Origin: Cubamyces lactineus
Taxonomy: Eukaryota > Basidiomycota > Agaricomycetes > Polyporales > Polyporaceae
Direction of reading: 5' to 3'
NCBI GenBank assembly: GCA_022376465.1
Contig: JACDTU010000020.1
Span: 434,001 to 498,000, forward strand
Length of the DNA stretch: 64,000 bases
A program made the position numbers and the translations under genes. Of this stretch, positions 12,554 through 26,306 are shown in pieces. Numbering within the stretch: position 1 is the first letter of the stretch; every line of letters starts with the position of its first letter. The notes under the pieces are model-generated. The model did no database searches and was not told where the DNA came from. It saw nothing but the letters and a program-made list of their open reading frames with translations.

Positions 12554-15084
12554 CCACGATCCGTAGATCGTCCCGAACGGCTTATGAGATCGTGAATTCG
12601 GGCTGTAAGGTAGCGATTGCAAGGAAGTTCGATGATCTCCAAATCAGACCAAGCAGGTTGTAGCACAGAGTCGTTCTTGAAGCTTTGGAGGGTATGAACA
12701 CAGTTATATCGACATGAACGTCCTGACGCAGGTTTGTCTGAGCCCGACGCTTCAGGCGAAAGTGAGGGTGGCGGCTGTGTCACGTTCCGCCTCAGCCGCC
12801 GCGTTATGTCACGGACGATCACACTCATAACGCGACGCGTTGACGCAAGGCGCGTCGCGACTCGAAAGCCTGACGCGATACGCTTTCTCGACTCGCTCTC
12901 TCAGATTGTCCTACCGGAGCGTTGGCGTAGCTTGCTGGCGTCATGAGACTTTGTGTTAAGTACTGCCGGACGTCAAAATACTTGACGCTGCAGGTCAGCA
13001 TGATACCGCCTATATTGACTTTTCATCTCTTCAGGGATCGGATACAGCCCAGGCTGGAAACCTTCGGAGACATAACAGAACGATGTCATTCTATCCCAGA
13101 AGGTCTCATAGACCTGCCTCTGGTATATCTACAGATCAATATTCTATACGCGGCTAACGCTCTTAACAGGGACTCCATATATCATCCCTCCGGCAACCTT
13201 GAAAGTTTAGGCCTCAGGAGCCAATGTAAGATACCTGACCAGTACGCAGGCACACAGCTCGAACATTGTGGATCCCATCGAACGCGTCCGGCGGCCAGTG
13301 CAGAGACAGGACAGAACTCGAGGAGACCGTGCCGTAAAACGTCGCGAATTTCTCGTCAAGATTCTCTACTGGTTTCTCGCTCGACTCGCTCGAGTTTTGC
13401 CTGATCAACCGACGACCGACGATGCAACATGAATAGCGGAAATCTCCCACCCCGCACTCAATACACAGATTCATCGACACCCTATCCATGGGAAGATCAC
13501 CACCGTCCGCCCCGCGCCCCCGGCGAATCTCGTACACATGCACGCTTCGGCCGCCCGTGCACCATATGCCATATTCCGCCGCGGTGGTGCGAGGCGGGGC
13601 ACGTTGCACCGCGACAAACCTTGATGGTGGATAGCGAGAGGCACAGGAGGTGCGTGTATGCGCGCACGGTACAAGGAGCTTCTGCGTGATGAGCACTGTG
13701 GTGAGTGGTGCTAGTAAAAGTGCTGTTGGACGGTATTGGGCGTGGCACGGGGCTTGATGGGCTGATTGGGTGGTGCTGAATATTTATCGCTCGTGCTTCT
13801 TGGTTCTTGGTTCTCGAGCCAACTTGCTCTTTGCTTCTCGCACGTCGGACGTCGGACGTCGACGTCAATCTCGGACGCTTCTCTCCGGCCTCCATGGGCA
13901 TGCAAGCTTTGAACGTTTGAACTTTGGAGTTCTCCATGTATGTGCGTATGTGCCGCCATGCGTACGCTTGTGATCGTGGTGAGATCCCATCCTCGAGGGT
14001 GCTGTAGTATGCTCAGAGGCTGGCCTGAGCAGGTGCTCCATGGAAGCGCGTTGTCTCGCCGACCCTAGGCTTAAGCTTCCGGGGCATCCCAATTTCCCAA
14101 ACGGCCACGAAGCATCCGCGCCCATAACTAAACTTCTGTTCAGGGAGGCCGTCTGAAGCGCGCCAGCGACTTGTGGCATGAACAGGCAGGCGGCTCGCAC
14201 TACGTGTACGCCGCCACCGAACATGCAGTCGTGCCATAGGCAGATGGACGCCACGGTCGGACGCGGCCGACGTCGAAGCGGACCATTACGACGCCCCATG
14301 CCATACATGCACGCGATGGGCGGCGCTAGTACCTGCGACCCACATGCTGCCTGCACCTGCCACGACGTCTTCCAACGTTCTTCCAAGCGCGCAGATCTTG
14401 CGTGGCCCATATGGTGCACTACTACCCCACCCGTCCGTCGTCCCAGGACCTCAGTGAAGTGTGATTCTGAAGGGTTTCAGCGCACTATTTGAGCGTACCT
14501 GAGGAGGGTCGAATCCGCAAGTTGACGTTCAGTAGTCACAACAGAGGTTGCGTAATAAGGGTGGAGAGAACGCTGATAATACCGAGATTTATAGGTAAAT
14601 ACGACTATGTATGTACTATGCATGCACTATACCGTTCTGCGTCTGTCCGTCTGTCTGTGTCTGTTGCAACCGGGGACAGTCCGAGACCGGATCCAAAACA
14701 TTACACACCGTACATCCGAATCGTGGCAGATTCCATTCATTAACAGGATGCCTATCGGGGGATCGGAGGCGTCGTGGGGAGAGCTAGTGAGGGCCGCAAG
14801 AAGTATGATATATCACGAGAGCGGTATTGCGAGGGAGGAAGAGAGGAAAGACGAGTCCCCACACAGTCACAGCACCTCAGCGTATGACCCGGCGACCTGA
14901 CCCGACCCGACCGGCATCCATCCATCGTGAAATGACCAACGTCCGAGAACACCCATCATACCCGCGCGTGAACCAGAGTGAGAGAGAACAAGAGGAGAAA
15001 GTCGTGGCTAGGAAGAGGGAGGAGAGGGAGGAAAGGGGAAGAGGGGAGGGGGAGGGAGAGATAGCAAAGGGAGACGGCCATCGC
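12554..15084. other. 2.5-kb region without a supported gene
   Basis: Upstream of ATG14 and downstream of the UNC93-like gene. Open frames of 60-180 codons (for example 13865-14419 minus, 13429-13689 plus) have no coherent exons or motifs. An ACGCGT (MCB-like) hexamer lies at 12835-12840 amid several GACGCG near-copies about 280 nt upstream of ATG14. The stretch 14960-15070 is purine-rich. Confidence 0.45.
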
Positions 15085-17144
15085 TCACGCCTTGTCGACA
15101 AGCGGGGGCGCCGGGATCTCGGACACGCTCCCCTTCTCGATGCTGTCCGTCTTCTCGACGTGGTGCTCGTGCGCGGCGCCCTCCTCAGCCTGCGCGCGGT
15201 GGACGTCGTCGACGTACACGACGCGCTCGTCCTCGTAGTTCGACTCCTTCACCGTCCGGAGCACGAGGAACGCGAGCGGGAACGAGGCGAGCATCAGGAT
15301 CCACGACGCGAGGTGCTCGTTCAGGAACGGCGTCGAGACCGCGTCCATGCCGAACGAGCCGGCGGACCCTGCGGACTGGAGCGCCTTGTAGAGACCGGCG
15401 TACCGCGCGAGCGTGAAGGGGTCGTTCGTCATCGCGGACATGATCCAGTACGCGAGCGCCTGGTAGCACGCGTCCGAGAAGTAGTCTGCGCAAGGTGGGG
15501 AATGCGATCAGTCTCAGTGCGAGGTGCAGGAATACGGAGAAGGATGCGTACAGAAGAAATAGAGCGCGCCCTTGCCCTTGTAGTCCGAGTCGTGGTAGTT
15601 GATGCGGTTCGCGTCGGTCGCGTCGGCGCGGGTGAAGGTGACCTGCCACGAGAGGCCGACGGCCCAGACGATGACGACGAGGATGACGACGGTGGCGAGG
15701 CCGAGGTAGCCGCGCGCGCGACGGTGGAGGTACTTGATGTCGAGGACGAAGTAGCCGATCATGAGCGCACCGACGATGGCACCCGCGCCCTCGAGGGTGG
15801 CGTTGAGGGCACGGGTGGGGCCGTCGAAGCGGTTGGCGTTGACGGCACCCTGGTAGGCGTAGAAGTAGTTGGACGCGAAGAACATGGGCACGAGCGCTGT
15901 GGGGGAGAAGGAGCAGCCATGGGTAAGAATTCGAGATGAGGCCGGATGGAGACATACCGAGCATGCGCCAGTCCTTGAGGAGACGCATCATGCCGACGAC
16001 CTCCTCGTGAGGCTTGGAGACGGCCTCGAGCTTGACAATGGTGCCATCGGAACGGATGACCCTGTTGGGCGGCAGCACTAGGAAGGAGGAGGCGACACCG
16101 ATGAAGATGATGACCAAGAACGCCTATGCGGAGGTGTCAGCTGCGTGAGACTGGGAAGTGAAGGAAATGAACGAACGATGTAGGTGGATGTGGAGACGGC
16201 AGAGAGCTGGCCTGAGCGGATGTTGATGGCGAGGGCGATGATGGAGCCAATGAAGGAGCCGAACTGGAAGATGGCCCAGAAGATGGCAAACGCCTTTCCC
16301 TTGTCCTTTTCGAGCGGGTAGGACATCATGATCGCTCCTTGCGCAGACCACAGCAGCGCGGCGGATATGCCCAGAATCGCACCCGCAAAGATCACAAACC
16401 ATCCCGTGCCCTGCGTCTGGTAGCTGCACAAAGCAAGGTGGGTTAGCGATGTGGTTCACACGGGGCGTGTAGGAAAGATGGGCCGCCTTTGGTGGCGTGC
16501 ACGTCAAACACGATCGGTCACGGGCGCACGACCACGCGCGTCTCGACAGCTCCACTGCTCGCACCGGCTGCCCGCGCCCGCCTGCCTCGTATCCCACCGA
16601 GCTCAGGCCATTCCAGCCTCGCCCGTCCGATCGCCGTCGGGCCATCGCATCCGTTGACCCCGGAAGGAGGAAGAGACACTTACCACCAGAGGGAGCCGAC
16701 GTAGAGCGCATAGCCAAGAGTACCGATGAACAGGGTAAGCCGGGGACCGAGCACTGCACACACGTCGGTCAGAACAACACGCGCACAGCAGGAGAGAATA
16801 GGACGACGCACGATTGCAGATACCACCGCTGACGAGACCGGTGATAGCGAAGCAACCGTAGAGGACACCGTTGGAGGTGTCGGAGAGCGCGATGTCGCTG
16901 AGACCTCCAGCACCCAAGTTGGAGACCGCGCTGAACATGCCGACCGTCGCGAAACTGCACGCGCGTGTCAGCCAATGCGCGACGCGTGAATCTGCGGGGG
17001 AGGGACGCACCAGGTGATGCCGACTAACACGACCTGCGCCATAGGCGTGCTGTTTGCGGGGTATGTGAGACATGTGGCCGAGTGCGGGGAAAGAGAGCGG
17101 GGTGGGACGTACGTGTACCATGCGGGCAGCTTGAACTCGACCAT
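15085..17144 (-). CDS. UNC93-like (DUF895) multi-pass membrane protein
   Basis: Eight exons on the minus strand: 17144-17113, 17049-17011, 16954-16812, 16753-16684, 16423-16177, 16123-15958, 15896-15552, 15485-15085; 480 aa. Family-typical blocks are rebuilt across junctions, such as NLLGPRLTLFIGTLGYALYVG, LWSAQGAIMMSYP and FFASNYFYAYQGAVNA. About 10-11 hydrophobic helices with short loops and an acidic cytosolic C-tail indicate an MFS-fold integral membrane protein of the fungal DUF895/UNC93 group; substrate unknown. The two first exons are tiny (32 and 39 nt). An in-frame acceptor lies just before the start, so a further 5' exon is possible. A 370-codon open frame on the other strand is an antisense shadow. 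Confidence 0.87.
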
Positions 17145-20069
17145 GATTGCGCCCTGCGAGGAAAGCTTTGACAGCGGCAAGGGCAGACGGAGGGGAGGTG
17201 GGAGAGAGGAGGAGAGCGCTCGGAGGACGGAGGATGCATGGGAGGGATTATATGGACTCCGGAAGTGGAGAAAGCGCAAGGACGATAAGACGGAAAAGGG
17301 AATGGTATGGACGGGAGCACATGGTACCGCAAGATGGCCTTGATGCCGTCCTCGATCTCCCCTCACATGAACACCATCCACGCCGTCCATTCTCCCTCCA
17401 CTCACCTCCCACTCCCCACTAAAACCCTATCTACCTCCCGTTCCTGACTCTTTTCATCCACACACTCCTCCACAACTCTGCCAGATAACGATACCACCCA
17501 GCGCCAGGGGAAATCTCGCCCGCGTTGCGTACACAACTCCCCCAGCGCCGCCAAGATCTCTCAAGCCAGATGCGCCATATGCTGCATCCCAGCGCGATGC
17601 TGAACCTTGGCCATCATCCACCGCGTCCTAAACGCCCACCCTCATCAAGGAACCCCCAGCCGCGCCCACGTCCAAGTATTGCCAACCGCGAAAAACAAAA
17701 TCAACGACCCCTCCACCCGCGCCCGGAACCGGTCGCCAGCCCCCGCAATGTGCATCTGACGCAGTCCCAACATCCGAATGCAGTGGACGTATCGCTCTCC
17801 CGTCGCCGCGGGCCCACACATCGGCCGTGAGCACGACGGCAATGCTTCAAGCTTCAACACTCCATTGCTGCAGTGCCATGGCACTCCGAGACGGTCCGGA
17901 GCTCGTCTGGATCCCTCGGAGCATTGCAATGCTACAGCACGGATCATAAGTCATGTACAGACGGCTCGCCGCCGTTAGGGCCACGGCCAGACTGCCCCGG
18001 ATCCGCGACTTCCTGCAGCGTAGGGCCGTAGGCCCGTATGCTGTGGGTTCGCAATCTCGACGATACGAACTCGGCGGGTTTAACTCAGATGGAGACGCTC
18101 CCATTCGGTGTCTGCCACCGCGGGCGTAAGGGCGCCGTCCTGGGAGACTGCCAGGGTGAATCGAGTCACGGCCCACACTGCCGCTTGGATCAATGGATGG
18201 GTGCATATGCATGCCCTCGAGCTGCATGTATGTGCTTGTACCTCGCGTGCAGAGGCCATATGGTGCGTACACAAGTCCCATCTTGTGACCTACATTGCGG
18301 TGGAACAGGTCTGGGAGGCGAACGCCGGACTCCGGACTCCGGTCGACCGTTCGCACTGCCGCGAAGGTCTGGATTCTGGAAAGCCCAAGCGTGAGCACGT
18401 CGGGAGACCGAGGAGAGCCACAGTATATGAGTCTCACAGACGACCGCGCGCGCCTGGATCGGTAAGTCGGGTGCGGCCAAGGCACACAGGGGATCCGTAC
18501 GTGTGGAACCCCCGGGCATATCTGAGATGCAGGCAGCAGCAGCCGTTCCAGTGGCCGATTTGGCTATATCATCAAGGCACGGTGACGCTGCGCCAAGGGT
18601 CGCGACTCGCTAATGAATGAATGTACGTACGTACGTACACAAGGCTTCATCTCCAAGTGCTGACTCTGAGCTCGCCAGCTTACAGTGCCACTTATCAGTT
18701 ATATGTGATCTTGTGAGACGTCTGCGAGACGTCGAAGACTGCAGCAGCTATTGCGAACACCGTACATGTACACTTGCCACACTTGCCAGCGCCAGATGGT
18801 CGTCGAGAATTACCGTGTCGGACGTCGATATCCGTCGTGGATTCGCGACGTACCGGCGGACAACGCGGCACCATATCTACGCTCAAACGCCTGCATATCA
18901 TAGTATCATACATCACAGCTCGTGCGTCGTGCGTATCTCAGTATCACGACTCCCTGACTCCCTGGTCGCAGCAGTCGCAGCGCGCTGGGTCAGGGCAATG
19001 CACGCCGTCGATCGGCGTGGTTCGTCGTTCCCGCTGGTATTACAGCACCGCTTCCCGAACCACAAGCGTGTTCGCGTAATTTAGTGCATTAGCTGGAAGC
19101 TACGCAGCTACTCAGCATCCTAGCAGAGCACCATGGCTAGTTACGGTGTTCGCGCGGTCGTGTGCTGCGTGTTTGGCATGTTGATGTCGATTGTGGGCAA
19201 GGACAACGCGACATGTGCAGTGTGCACATGTTCGTGTCCCTAGGTCTTGGACGCGGCGCGTGGGACTGTGGCCGTTCCGACTATCCGAGGGTTTCTGCAC
19301 TCCGCGCGCACGATGGTCTACGCGGTGGTCGGCCGTGCCCCGTGCGTGGAGGTGCTCGCTGCTAATAGCTATCGTCTATCGTATCGTGCGTGGTATCTTG
19401 CTGACTTGATGGCCGCAGTTGTCAATGTCTGCATGCAGCTGTGCTACTTATCTGTATCTCGCGATAGAGAGGCTTTGCTGTACTGGCCTCCTATCGTCTT
19501 CCGCGCCCGCGGCTCCCGGCGGTACTGGGCCACTGGTCGTAATCGTGAACGCCGATCTCGATGCGTAGTACCGTACATGAACGAAAGACGATTCAGGGAG
19601 TTGTGTGGAAATTCGATATAGAGGCCCGGGAGTGCATGGTTCAATCATCATACATGACTGTGCATTGGAATGGCGGTCGCGGCTGGTCGCGGGTGCCTGG
19701 GCGTGAAATACAGCCTGTAGCCTGTGCATTTGAATGCGCCGTCGCCGGCGATCTATGGATACAGCGGATGGTGACTTCGTACACATACTGCGTATGTCCT
19801 TCTTCTCCTTCCCGGCATCGAACAGGCTCTCCACCTCCCTCTTCTGGATTCCATGACGAGCCGCGTCCATGGATGCTACAGTAGTACCGTTCCTGCGATC
19901 TTCATGAGCTTCCACGCTCGGTCCGGCTGTACGGCGCAAATCCCGAGTCCCAGCGTCCAACGAGGTTCAGAGTTCCTGCTAACCCAAGGCAGTCGACTCG
20001 GCACACCCTCCGCTCCCGCCACCACACACCACGTCCTCGCACCTAGGTTACCCAGCCTGGCAGCAGTGG
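17145..20069. other. 2.9-kb region without a supported gene
   Basis: Lies between the starts of two minus-strand genes' territories (5' of the UNC93-like gene, 3' of TRL1). Many short open frames on both strands, none with splice-consistent coding content. It contains a small GTAC microsatellite. Confidence 0.45.
18623..18638. repeat. (GTAC)4 microsatellite
   Basis: Four perfect GTAC units in an otherwise non-coding stretch. Self-complementary, with no evident function. Confidence 0.8.
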
Positions 20070-23023
20070 CTAGTTGGAGAGCCCCTTGATCCGCCCCTTG
20101 ACCCACACGTCCTTCAGGGGGAGCGTCCACACGCCCGGCACCGAGCCGCCGCCCTGCCGCTTCCACTCCTTCACGAGCTGCATGCCCTCCACAGGGGGCA
20201 CGCTCTTGTCGCGCGTGCCGACCGTGACGTGCAGACGCTCGCGTACCGCCGGAGGCAGCCCCACCACAAAGTCGAGCGCGGGCCGATCGACGTCGCCCGG
20301 GTCCCCATTACCGCTGTCGCTGTCGCCGAGGTCGACGGCGAGGTCGTGCACCGTCGCGGCCATGACGCGGTCGTTCCAGACGATGTGCCCGAGCCGGAAG
20401 CTGAACAGCGGCGGGTGTGAGCGCGCGACGAGCGCGGCGCAGCGGTCCCAGAGCGTCTGTTCGGCGGGCAGAGAGCGCGAGTGCACGATGGTGACGTGCG
20501 GGAGTTTGGCGACGCGCCCTGCGGCTTTGAGGTCGTCCCAGAACTTACGCGCTTCGGGCGGGACCGAGGACGGGTCGGCGGAGGCGAGTGCGGAGGCGAT
20601 GACGGACTGGAGATCGACCTCGGCGGCGATGCCGTAGTAGCGCGGTGTTTTTGACTTGTCCTTGCTTTCGCCGTCGGCCTGCTTCTGGGCCTGCTTCTCC
20701 TTTTGCTTCGCCGCCTTGTTGCCCTTCTTCGCGGGCTCGTATTGGCGGGCCACGGCAAGGGCCTGAAAGAACTTCTCCTGGTCCGGCCGCTCGACCCCAA
20801 GGAACTTCACGCACGCGTCGACCGCACGGGTGAGCGCATCCTCGAGGCTCTCCTCGATGTCCATCGTGACGACGACGTCCGCCTCGGCGTCTGTGAGCTC
20901 CTCTGCCTGGTTGAGGAACAGCCAAAGCACGTTCTCGTGCGTCTTCTCGGACGGGTCGGCGATGAGCGACTGGTGTCGATCGCCCCGCAGCACGATTCGG
21001 TCTCCGCAAATGCGATGGATCGTCGAGGGCGGGAGGTCGAACGACCAGTTGAGCGCGAGCAGCCGCGCGGGCGGGTTGAACTTTTGCGCCACCTCGCGTA
21101 GTTGGTCCCGGTGCTGTTTCAGGTGGTTGTTCCTATGCGCGTGGGGTCAGCGACCGTGCAGGCGAACGACCGATAGAACGGATGGACGCACTTATCGGCG
21201 ATGACGACGTTGTTTGTCTTGAGAGCCTCTGTGACGTTCTTGAGGAAGATGGGCGCCGCCTTCCTCGCCTGGACGTCGTCGCTCTGGACGTGCGCGAACC
21301 CGAAGAGATAAGATAGCGCGACGGCGATCGTCGTCTTTCCTGCATGTGCACCATATCAGTTCCCGTTACTACTCCGAGACCGAGACATATCGCAACATAG
21401 ACGAGATGCCACACGGATTTGCGCCGCAGTAGCAAAAGCATGCGCACAGGCACGCACCTACTCCTGGGACCGCCACGGGCATTATGATAACCTTGTGGCC
21501 CTTCAAGTCCACGTCCTTGTCTAACCCAGTCTCCTCAGGTACCTCCTTGACTGCTCTCTTCGCGTCGTTGCCGCCTCCGCTCTCAAGCCAAGCGAGAAAG
21601 CGCTCGCGGGTGGCAATGATACCCTTGCCGCGAGTGTAGTCCTTGAACTGGCTCTTGTCGCGCTTGATCTCGTCGCATACCCACTGCACGTACAGCTTCG
21701 TCTCCGCGCGACGGAGCTTGCTCTTCGGGACATTCTGCGGGTTCGGGCCCTTGGAGAGCAGCACCTTCGTCACCTCGCGCCAGTCGCGGTACATCATGTA
21801 TGGCTCGTCGAACTTGATCTTGAAGAAGAACGACGAGCCGGAGGGGTAGGGCGACGCCGACGCGGGCTTGTTGCCCTTTGTCGGCGGCTCGGTGACGTGC
21901 GTGCGCACGACGAAGCCTTCGAGCGGCTCCCCATTCCACTTGCCCGTCTTGGCGATCTCGTCGGTGAAGGCGCGCACTTCTGCGACGCTGTTGAGAACTG
22001 TTGAAGGTGTGACGATGAATCCCCATTCGCGCGCGAACGCGTCGACCACGTCTTGCGGCTGCGTCGCGAAGCGTTTTGTGCATGAATTCAGGCCGTGTAA
22101 ATGGAGACCCGTCTTTTCGGGACCATACGGCAGAACGTGCTCCTCAAACGAATCGTCGCAAAGCTATGGATAGAGGAAGGTCAGAGCGATTGTCTCTCAC
22201 ATAGTTGCATGCGGTCACGGTCTCCGATTGCGTGTATCTCTGGATGCTGCCCAAGATCATACGCGCATCCTACTATGCCTGAAGATGGGGCCTATTAATA
22301 TGCCCGTGGATGTGGAATAGCTTACCTCTGCGACTGCTGTCCAATTCTTCTCCCAAAGCGTGCGTGCAAGCTGTTCCTCCGTCTTGCCTGCGGTAGCTAA
22401 ATGTTTCCGCAACCACCGCTCTCCTACCTGAGCGTGGCTTTCGCTTGCGGCCGGAGTAGGTCCGAGCGAATGTTTTGAGGTGACGACCAGCTTCGTTGGC
22501 GTCAAGGCCGCAATGAAGATGATGCAGCCATTGGACTTCAGGGTGAGCGTATAAGGAGGCGCGGTATGCGACTCGAGCGACGCCCACTAGGGAGCAGCGT
22601 TCAGTATCAGTTTCGACGAATGGTAGATCGAATACTTACGTTTGTCCATGGAACTTCACCGATGTTGAAGAACTTATCGTAGCCCCGCGCTACGATGCGG
22701 TGCTTAACGTTCCCGGATGCGTCCTTGATGTCTTGTGTGAACAAACCACGCGCGAGGGTAGGAAACGGAGAAGGTATGTCGTAGTACTTGAACTCGTTCA
22801 TTTTCCAGCTCTTCAGGACGATGCTGGGATCGGCTGGGGCTTTGTACTCGGACGACCTGATCAGTTTGGGACTCTCTTTCGATATCCGCTGGAGCTCCTC
22901 GACCAGAGCTGAATCTTCAGCATCGACCGAAAGCGTTGAAAAAAGCTTCGACAGCTCTTCAGCAGGAGCATCTGCGCCAGCCACAACGGGAGGGGACGAG
23001 GGTGACTTGGGAGGAGAAGCCAT
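20070..23023 (-). CDS. TRL1: Trifunctional tRNA ligase Trl1
   Basis: Exons on the minus strand: 23023-22640, 22586-22326, 22163-21458, 21339-21192, 21132-20070; 853 aa, close to yeast Trl1. The N-terminal RNA ligase domain has the nucleotidyl-lysine motif KSNGCI (K145), followed by LVVTSKHS. The central polynucleotide kinase domain has the P-loop PGVGKTT at about 448-454, rebuilt across an intron. The C-terminal cyclic phosphodiesterase has the two 2H-superfamily motifs HVT at 712-714 and 801-803. In fungi this enzyme seals tRNA exons after intron removal and also joins HAC1-type mRNA in the unfolded-protein response. The frame stays open upstream of 23023, so a longer N-terminus cannot be excluded; 23023 gives the family length. 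Confidence 0.95.
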
Positions 23024-23748
23024 CGTGATGAGTTCACCGATGCTGGGCTTGGGCGTTCTATACCTGTGCAGAGAAGATCGTGGGACAGAGACTGTACACA
23101 CGCTCCGCGAGAGGTAGGAGAGTGAACGCGAGCTACAAGGGACGGTGTGGCGAAGAAGAGGACGGATGCGCGAAATGATGGAAAGAGCTGGAAAGGGGAT
23201 TGCTAGCGACGCTATGTTGGAGGAAGAATACCGAGGCTGCGGCGGCACTTCTTATACCCTCTCTTTGGCTCACGTTCAGATGTTGGACAAGATGGAACTG
23301 GGTCAGGAGAAGAGGAGATTGCAGTGGTCGACGATGAGCTCGACTGCGCCACCATCGCCGTGAAGGACGAGGACAAGTCTCCGCGCGCTACTCCATCTCT
23401 CCTTCCTCCCACAACTTCCGGGATCTTGTGATTGCTCCGTGCCTCTTCACTACGCTCGGACTAGACTCTGGATTGTACAATCGTCATACCTGCTGTCTTC
23501 TAAACCTCAGTAACCATACTCGCGGTTGACTTGTCTTGGGGTTGGTATCTCGGGTTTCGTGGACGGGGTCGTCAACGAAACTGCAGCACTACCGTGCACC
23601 CCTCGCACAACGGTTTAGGCCTTGTCTACTGGGATTCAGGAGATTTTATAGTGATCAACTGCTCGTGAATCGCGTATAAAATATGTACGTCCTGATCTAT
23701 GTCTCCAATGGCTGGCGGCCGAGTGAAGTTCCTGTGATAGCAGAAGCC
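23024..23748. promoter_or_regulatory. Divergent promoter region of TRL1 and EXO70
   Basis: 725 nt separate the two start codons, which face away from each other, so both promoters must lie here. TATAAAAT at 23676-23683 is a plausible TATA box for EXO70. No other gene seen. Confidence 0.5.
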
Positions 23749-26251
23749 ATGGACGATGAGACCGCCGAGATCGAGCTGGTAAGCGTCAAAATATCATATT
23801 ACGCGGAGCGGCCGTGTAATTTGTCCGGCAGCTGGAGCAGAATCTCAACAAGACCCGCCAAATATCCCAGAGGATGACTTGTAAGTAGCACTCGTCCTCG
23901 GGCGAAGCTCCAGGTCGCATTATCCACCAGCGATCCTCTCTAGTTTTGATACCCGTCTCGTGAAGCTCGAAAAGTCCATCTTGCCGCTGTACAACTCTAC
24001 CCAAGTGCTTACTAGGCGAGCGAATAGTGCGTGCCTTTGTCACTGGCGCATATAGTTCCGATCCAACTTTGGTGCCTCGTAGACATCGAGAGCGCACTGC
24101 AAAAGATTGATGAAATTGCGAGCTACCATGAAGGTGTTGCCGCCGAGGAGGCACTCATCCTACGAGGGTTGGTTATATAGACCAGCATTGTTTGGGTTTC
24201 GATGTCTGACACTGCGCTCTGTAGGCCCCAGCCGAACCAGCTCAGCGCATACACCGAAGTGCTTGAGCGCATGAATGTCAGCGTTGCGTTCAACAGCACC
24301 GATTCCCGTGACAAGGTATGCACTTGCGGCTTCGATGTGATATCTCGCTTCATAGCATACTCTACAGGCTCGTCTTGTAGAGAGCGGCGCGAAGAAGCTC
24401 ATACAGCTATACACGAAGCTCGTCGCGGAAGGTTCTTCTGGTGTACCTCCTGGAGGCTCCGAATTTACCTCAGTACCCTTCCCGGCATCGCTTATGGCTA
24501 CCCTCAGACCTCTCGTCACGTTCTTGCGAACTCTACCTCTACCTGCTACGCATCCCTCTCATCCCGCAGCCGCGGGAATACAGTCCGCTTTGAAGGACGC
24601 GCAAAAGGGGTATGGCGATATGCGCGGGGCATGGGTTCGCAAGTGCCTCGAGACGTTTGGAAAGCGCGTCGTGGACAGAGCAGAAACGATCGACGGCGTC
24701 GCCGCGGGTATGGAGGTGGGAAAGTGGACCGAGAATATGCTTGCTGTTGCGGACGTATGTTCCATATCTACACTATCCGCGTCCCGCTTTTCACATTCGT
24801 GCATTTAGGAAGAGTATAACCTACTCCTGGAGCTTGCGCCTCTGGCCACTCCTGCCGCGATCAGTACGACGTATGCGACGCTCATCTCCCCGCTTACGAA
24901 CCTCTTCACGTCTACACTCGGTTCGCTCGGTTCGTTGATCAAACGTAACCTCAACAAGAACACCTTCCTTGCCCTCTCTGCGTATTCTTCCCTGACGTCT
25001 TTGCAGCCTCGTTGGAATGAGATCATGTCGCGTCGCGCGGACCGTAAAGAGAATGAATTGAAAGAGGGCCTACATTCGATTCGTGCTTCTTGTTTGCGGA
25101 GCTTCCCGGAATTCCTTGCGGATATTCGGATGGCTGGTCTCGGGAAGGGCGGTGAGCTTGGAACTGGAGTCGCTGACTTCACAATCTCTGTGTGTTGCTA
25201 CTTGTCCATCTCCAAGGCGCGCCAGCTAACGCGTGTTTGTAGACGGTCCAATACTTGGAGCGCATGCCCGCGGTTCAGGACGCCGCAGCCTCAGCGCTTC
25301 TGACACTGGGTGATGGGAATTGGAAGATGGGTGAGGGGACGCAGATCGGCAAGACGAAGACTACTGAAGTCGACGAACAGACCGTGCTCGAGCACTTCAC
25401 TTGTGCGTCCGCTCTTTTTCTTAGCATTGCACTTCGCTGACGCTCGTCGTGGCCTGTACAGACGACGTTGTCAATGCGACGGTCGCGAGTCTGCTGGCGC
25501 TGTCGCGGATGAACAAGCGCCCCGCGTTCGGCGCGATCTTCCTCCTGAACAACATCTCGTACCTTCGCACGCATCTCCTCGTGCGCCCACGCACCGACAT
25601 CCCATCCATCCTCTCCCGCCCGTCGCAGGAATTGCTCAACTCCAACTTCCGCACCGCCAAAGCCGGCTACTTTGACGCGAACTTCTCGCCGCTCCTCCAG
25701 ACGCTCATCGACGAGAAGGACAAGGGGAAGAGCGCGGTCAAGGAGAAGTTCACGCGCTTCTTCGATCTGCTCGACGAGGTCACCGAACGCCACTCGATGG
25801 CGCGCGTTCTGCAGGATGACCCGGAGGGCCGCGCGACTGTCGCGGACGAGGCCGTCAAGCTTGTCGTGCCATCGCTACAGCGCTTCATTCAGCGCAATCT
25901 CGGCAAGGAGTTCAGTAAGAGTGAGTATCGTTCATTGCTACCGGACTATGTTCGCCATACTGAACATAATCCACTCGTGTTTCACAGACCCGCAGAAATG
26001 TACGTACTGCTCGTTAGTGTTCGTGGGGGGTCAATATGCTGACGGTAATTTGTAGATATCAAGATGTCTCCCGAGGACGTTGAGTCTTTGATCAAGGGCT
26101 TCTACTCGTATGTCGTCTCGCTTCTACGTACATCTCGTCACGCGCTGATATGTTGCACCACAGTGGTGGGGGTAGTAGTGGCGCACCAACCGTTCCCGCT
26201 CCCGAGAAGCTCACCAACACTCTACTCCAGCAAGCTGGCTGGGGCTGGTAA
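23749..26251 (+). CDS. EXO70: Exocyst complex component Exo70
   Basis: Twelve exons: 23749-23778, 23832-23880, 23931-24026, 24083-24167, 24225-24315, 24368-24754, 24809-25189, 25243-25402, 25462-25920, 25988-25999, 26056-26107, 26164-26251; 629 aa, matching the family (yeast 623). N-terminal helices carry the family pattern (NLNKTRQISQRMTSI, then VKLEKSILPLY). The Exo70 C-domain includes FLLNNISYLRTHL and an amphipathic KFTRFFDLLDEV helix, ending with MSPEDVESLIKGFYS. Exo70 tethers secretory vesicles to PI(4,5)P2 and Rho GTPases at growth sites. Exon 10 is only 12 nt (codes within NPQK) and is required to keep frame. The gene ends 55 nt from the stop of the convergent SET gene. Confidence 0.94.
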
Positions 26252-26306
26252 ATACACAATACACTTACAGATACCATGACATGGGTGTTGTACACTGTAG
26301 CCTAAC

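Noticed and set aside
12831..12905. Clustered GACGCG/ACGCGT motifs as a cell-cycle promoter of ATG14
   Set aside because: Short GC-rich words are common in this genome; one ACGCGT is not enough to claim regulation.
13429..14492. Several overlapping open frames as a gene
   Set aside because: Open frames on both strands with no phase-consistent exons, and composition typical of GC-rich intergenic DNA.
14827..15939. 370-codon plus-strand open frame
   Set aside because: Antisense shadow of the UNC93-like gene; Arg/Val/Glu-rich composition from GC-rich codons and no motif.
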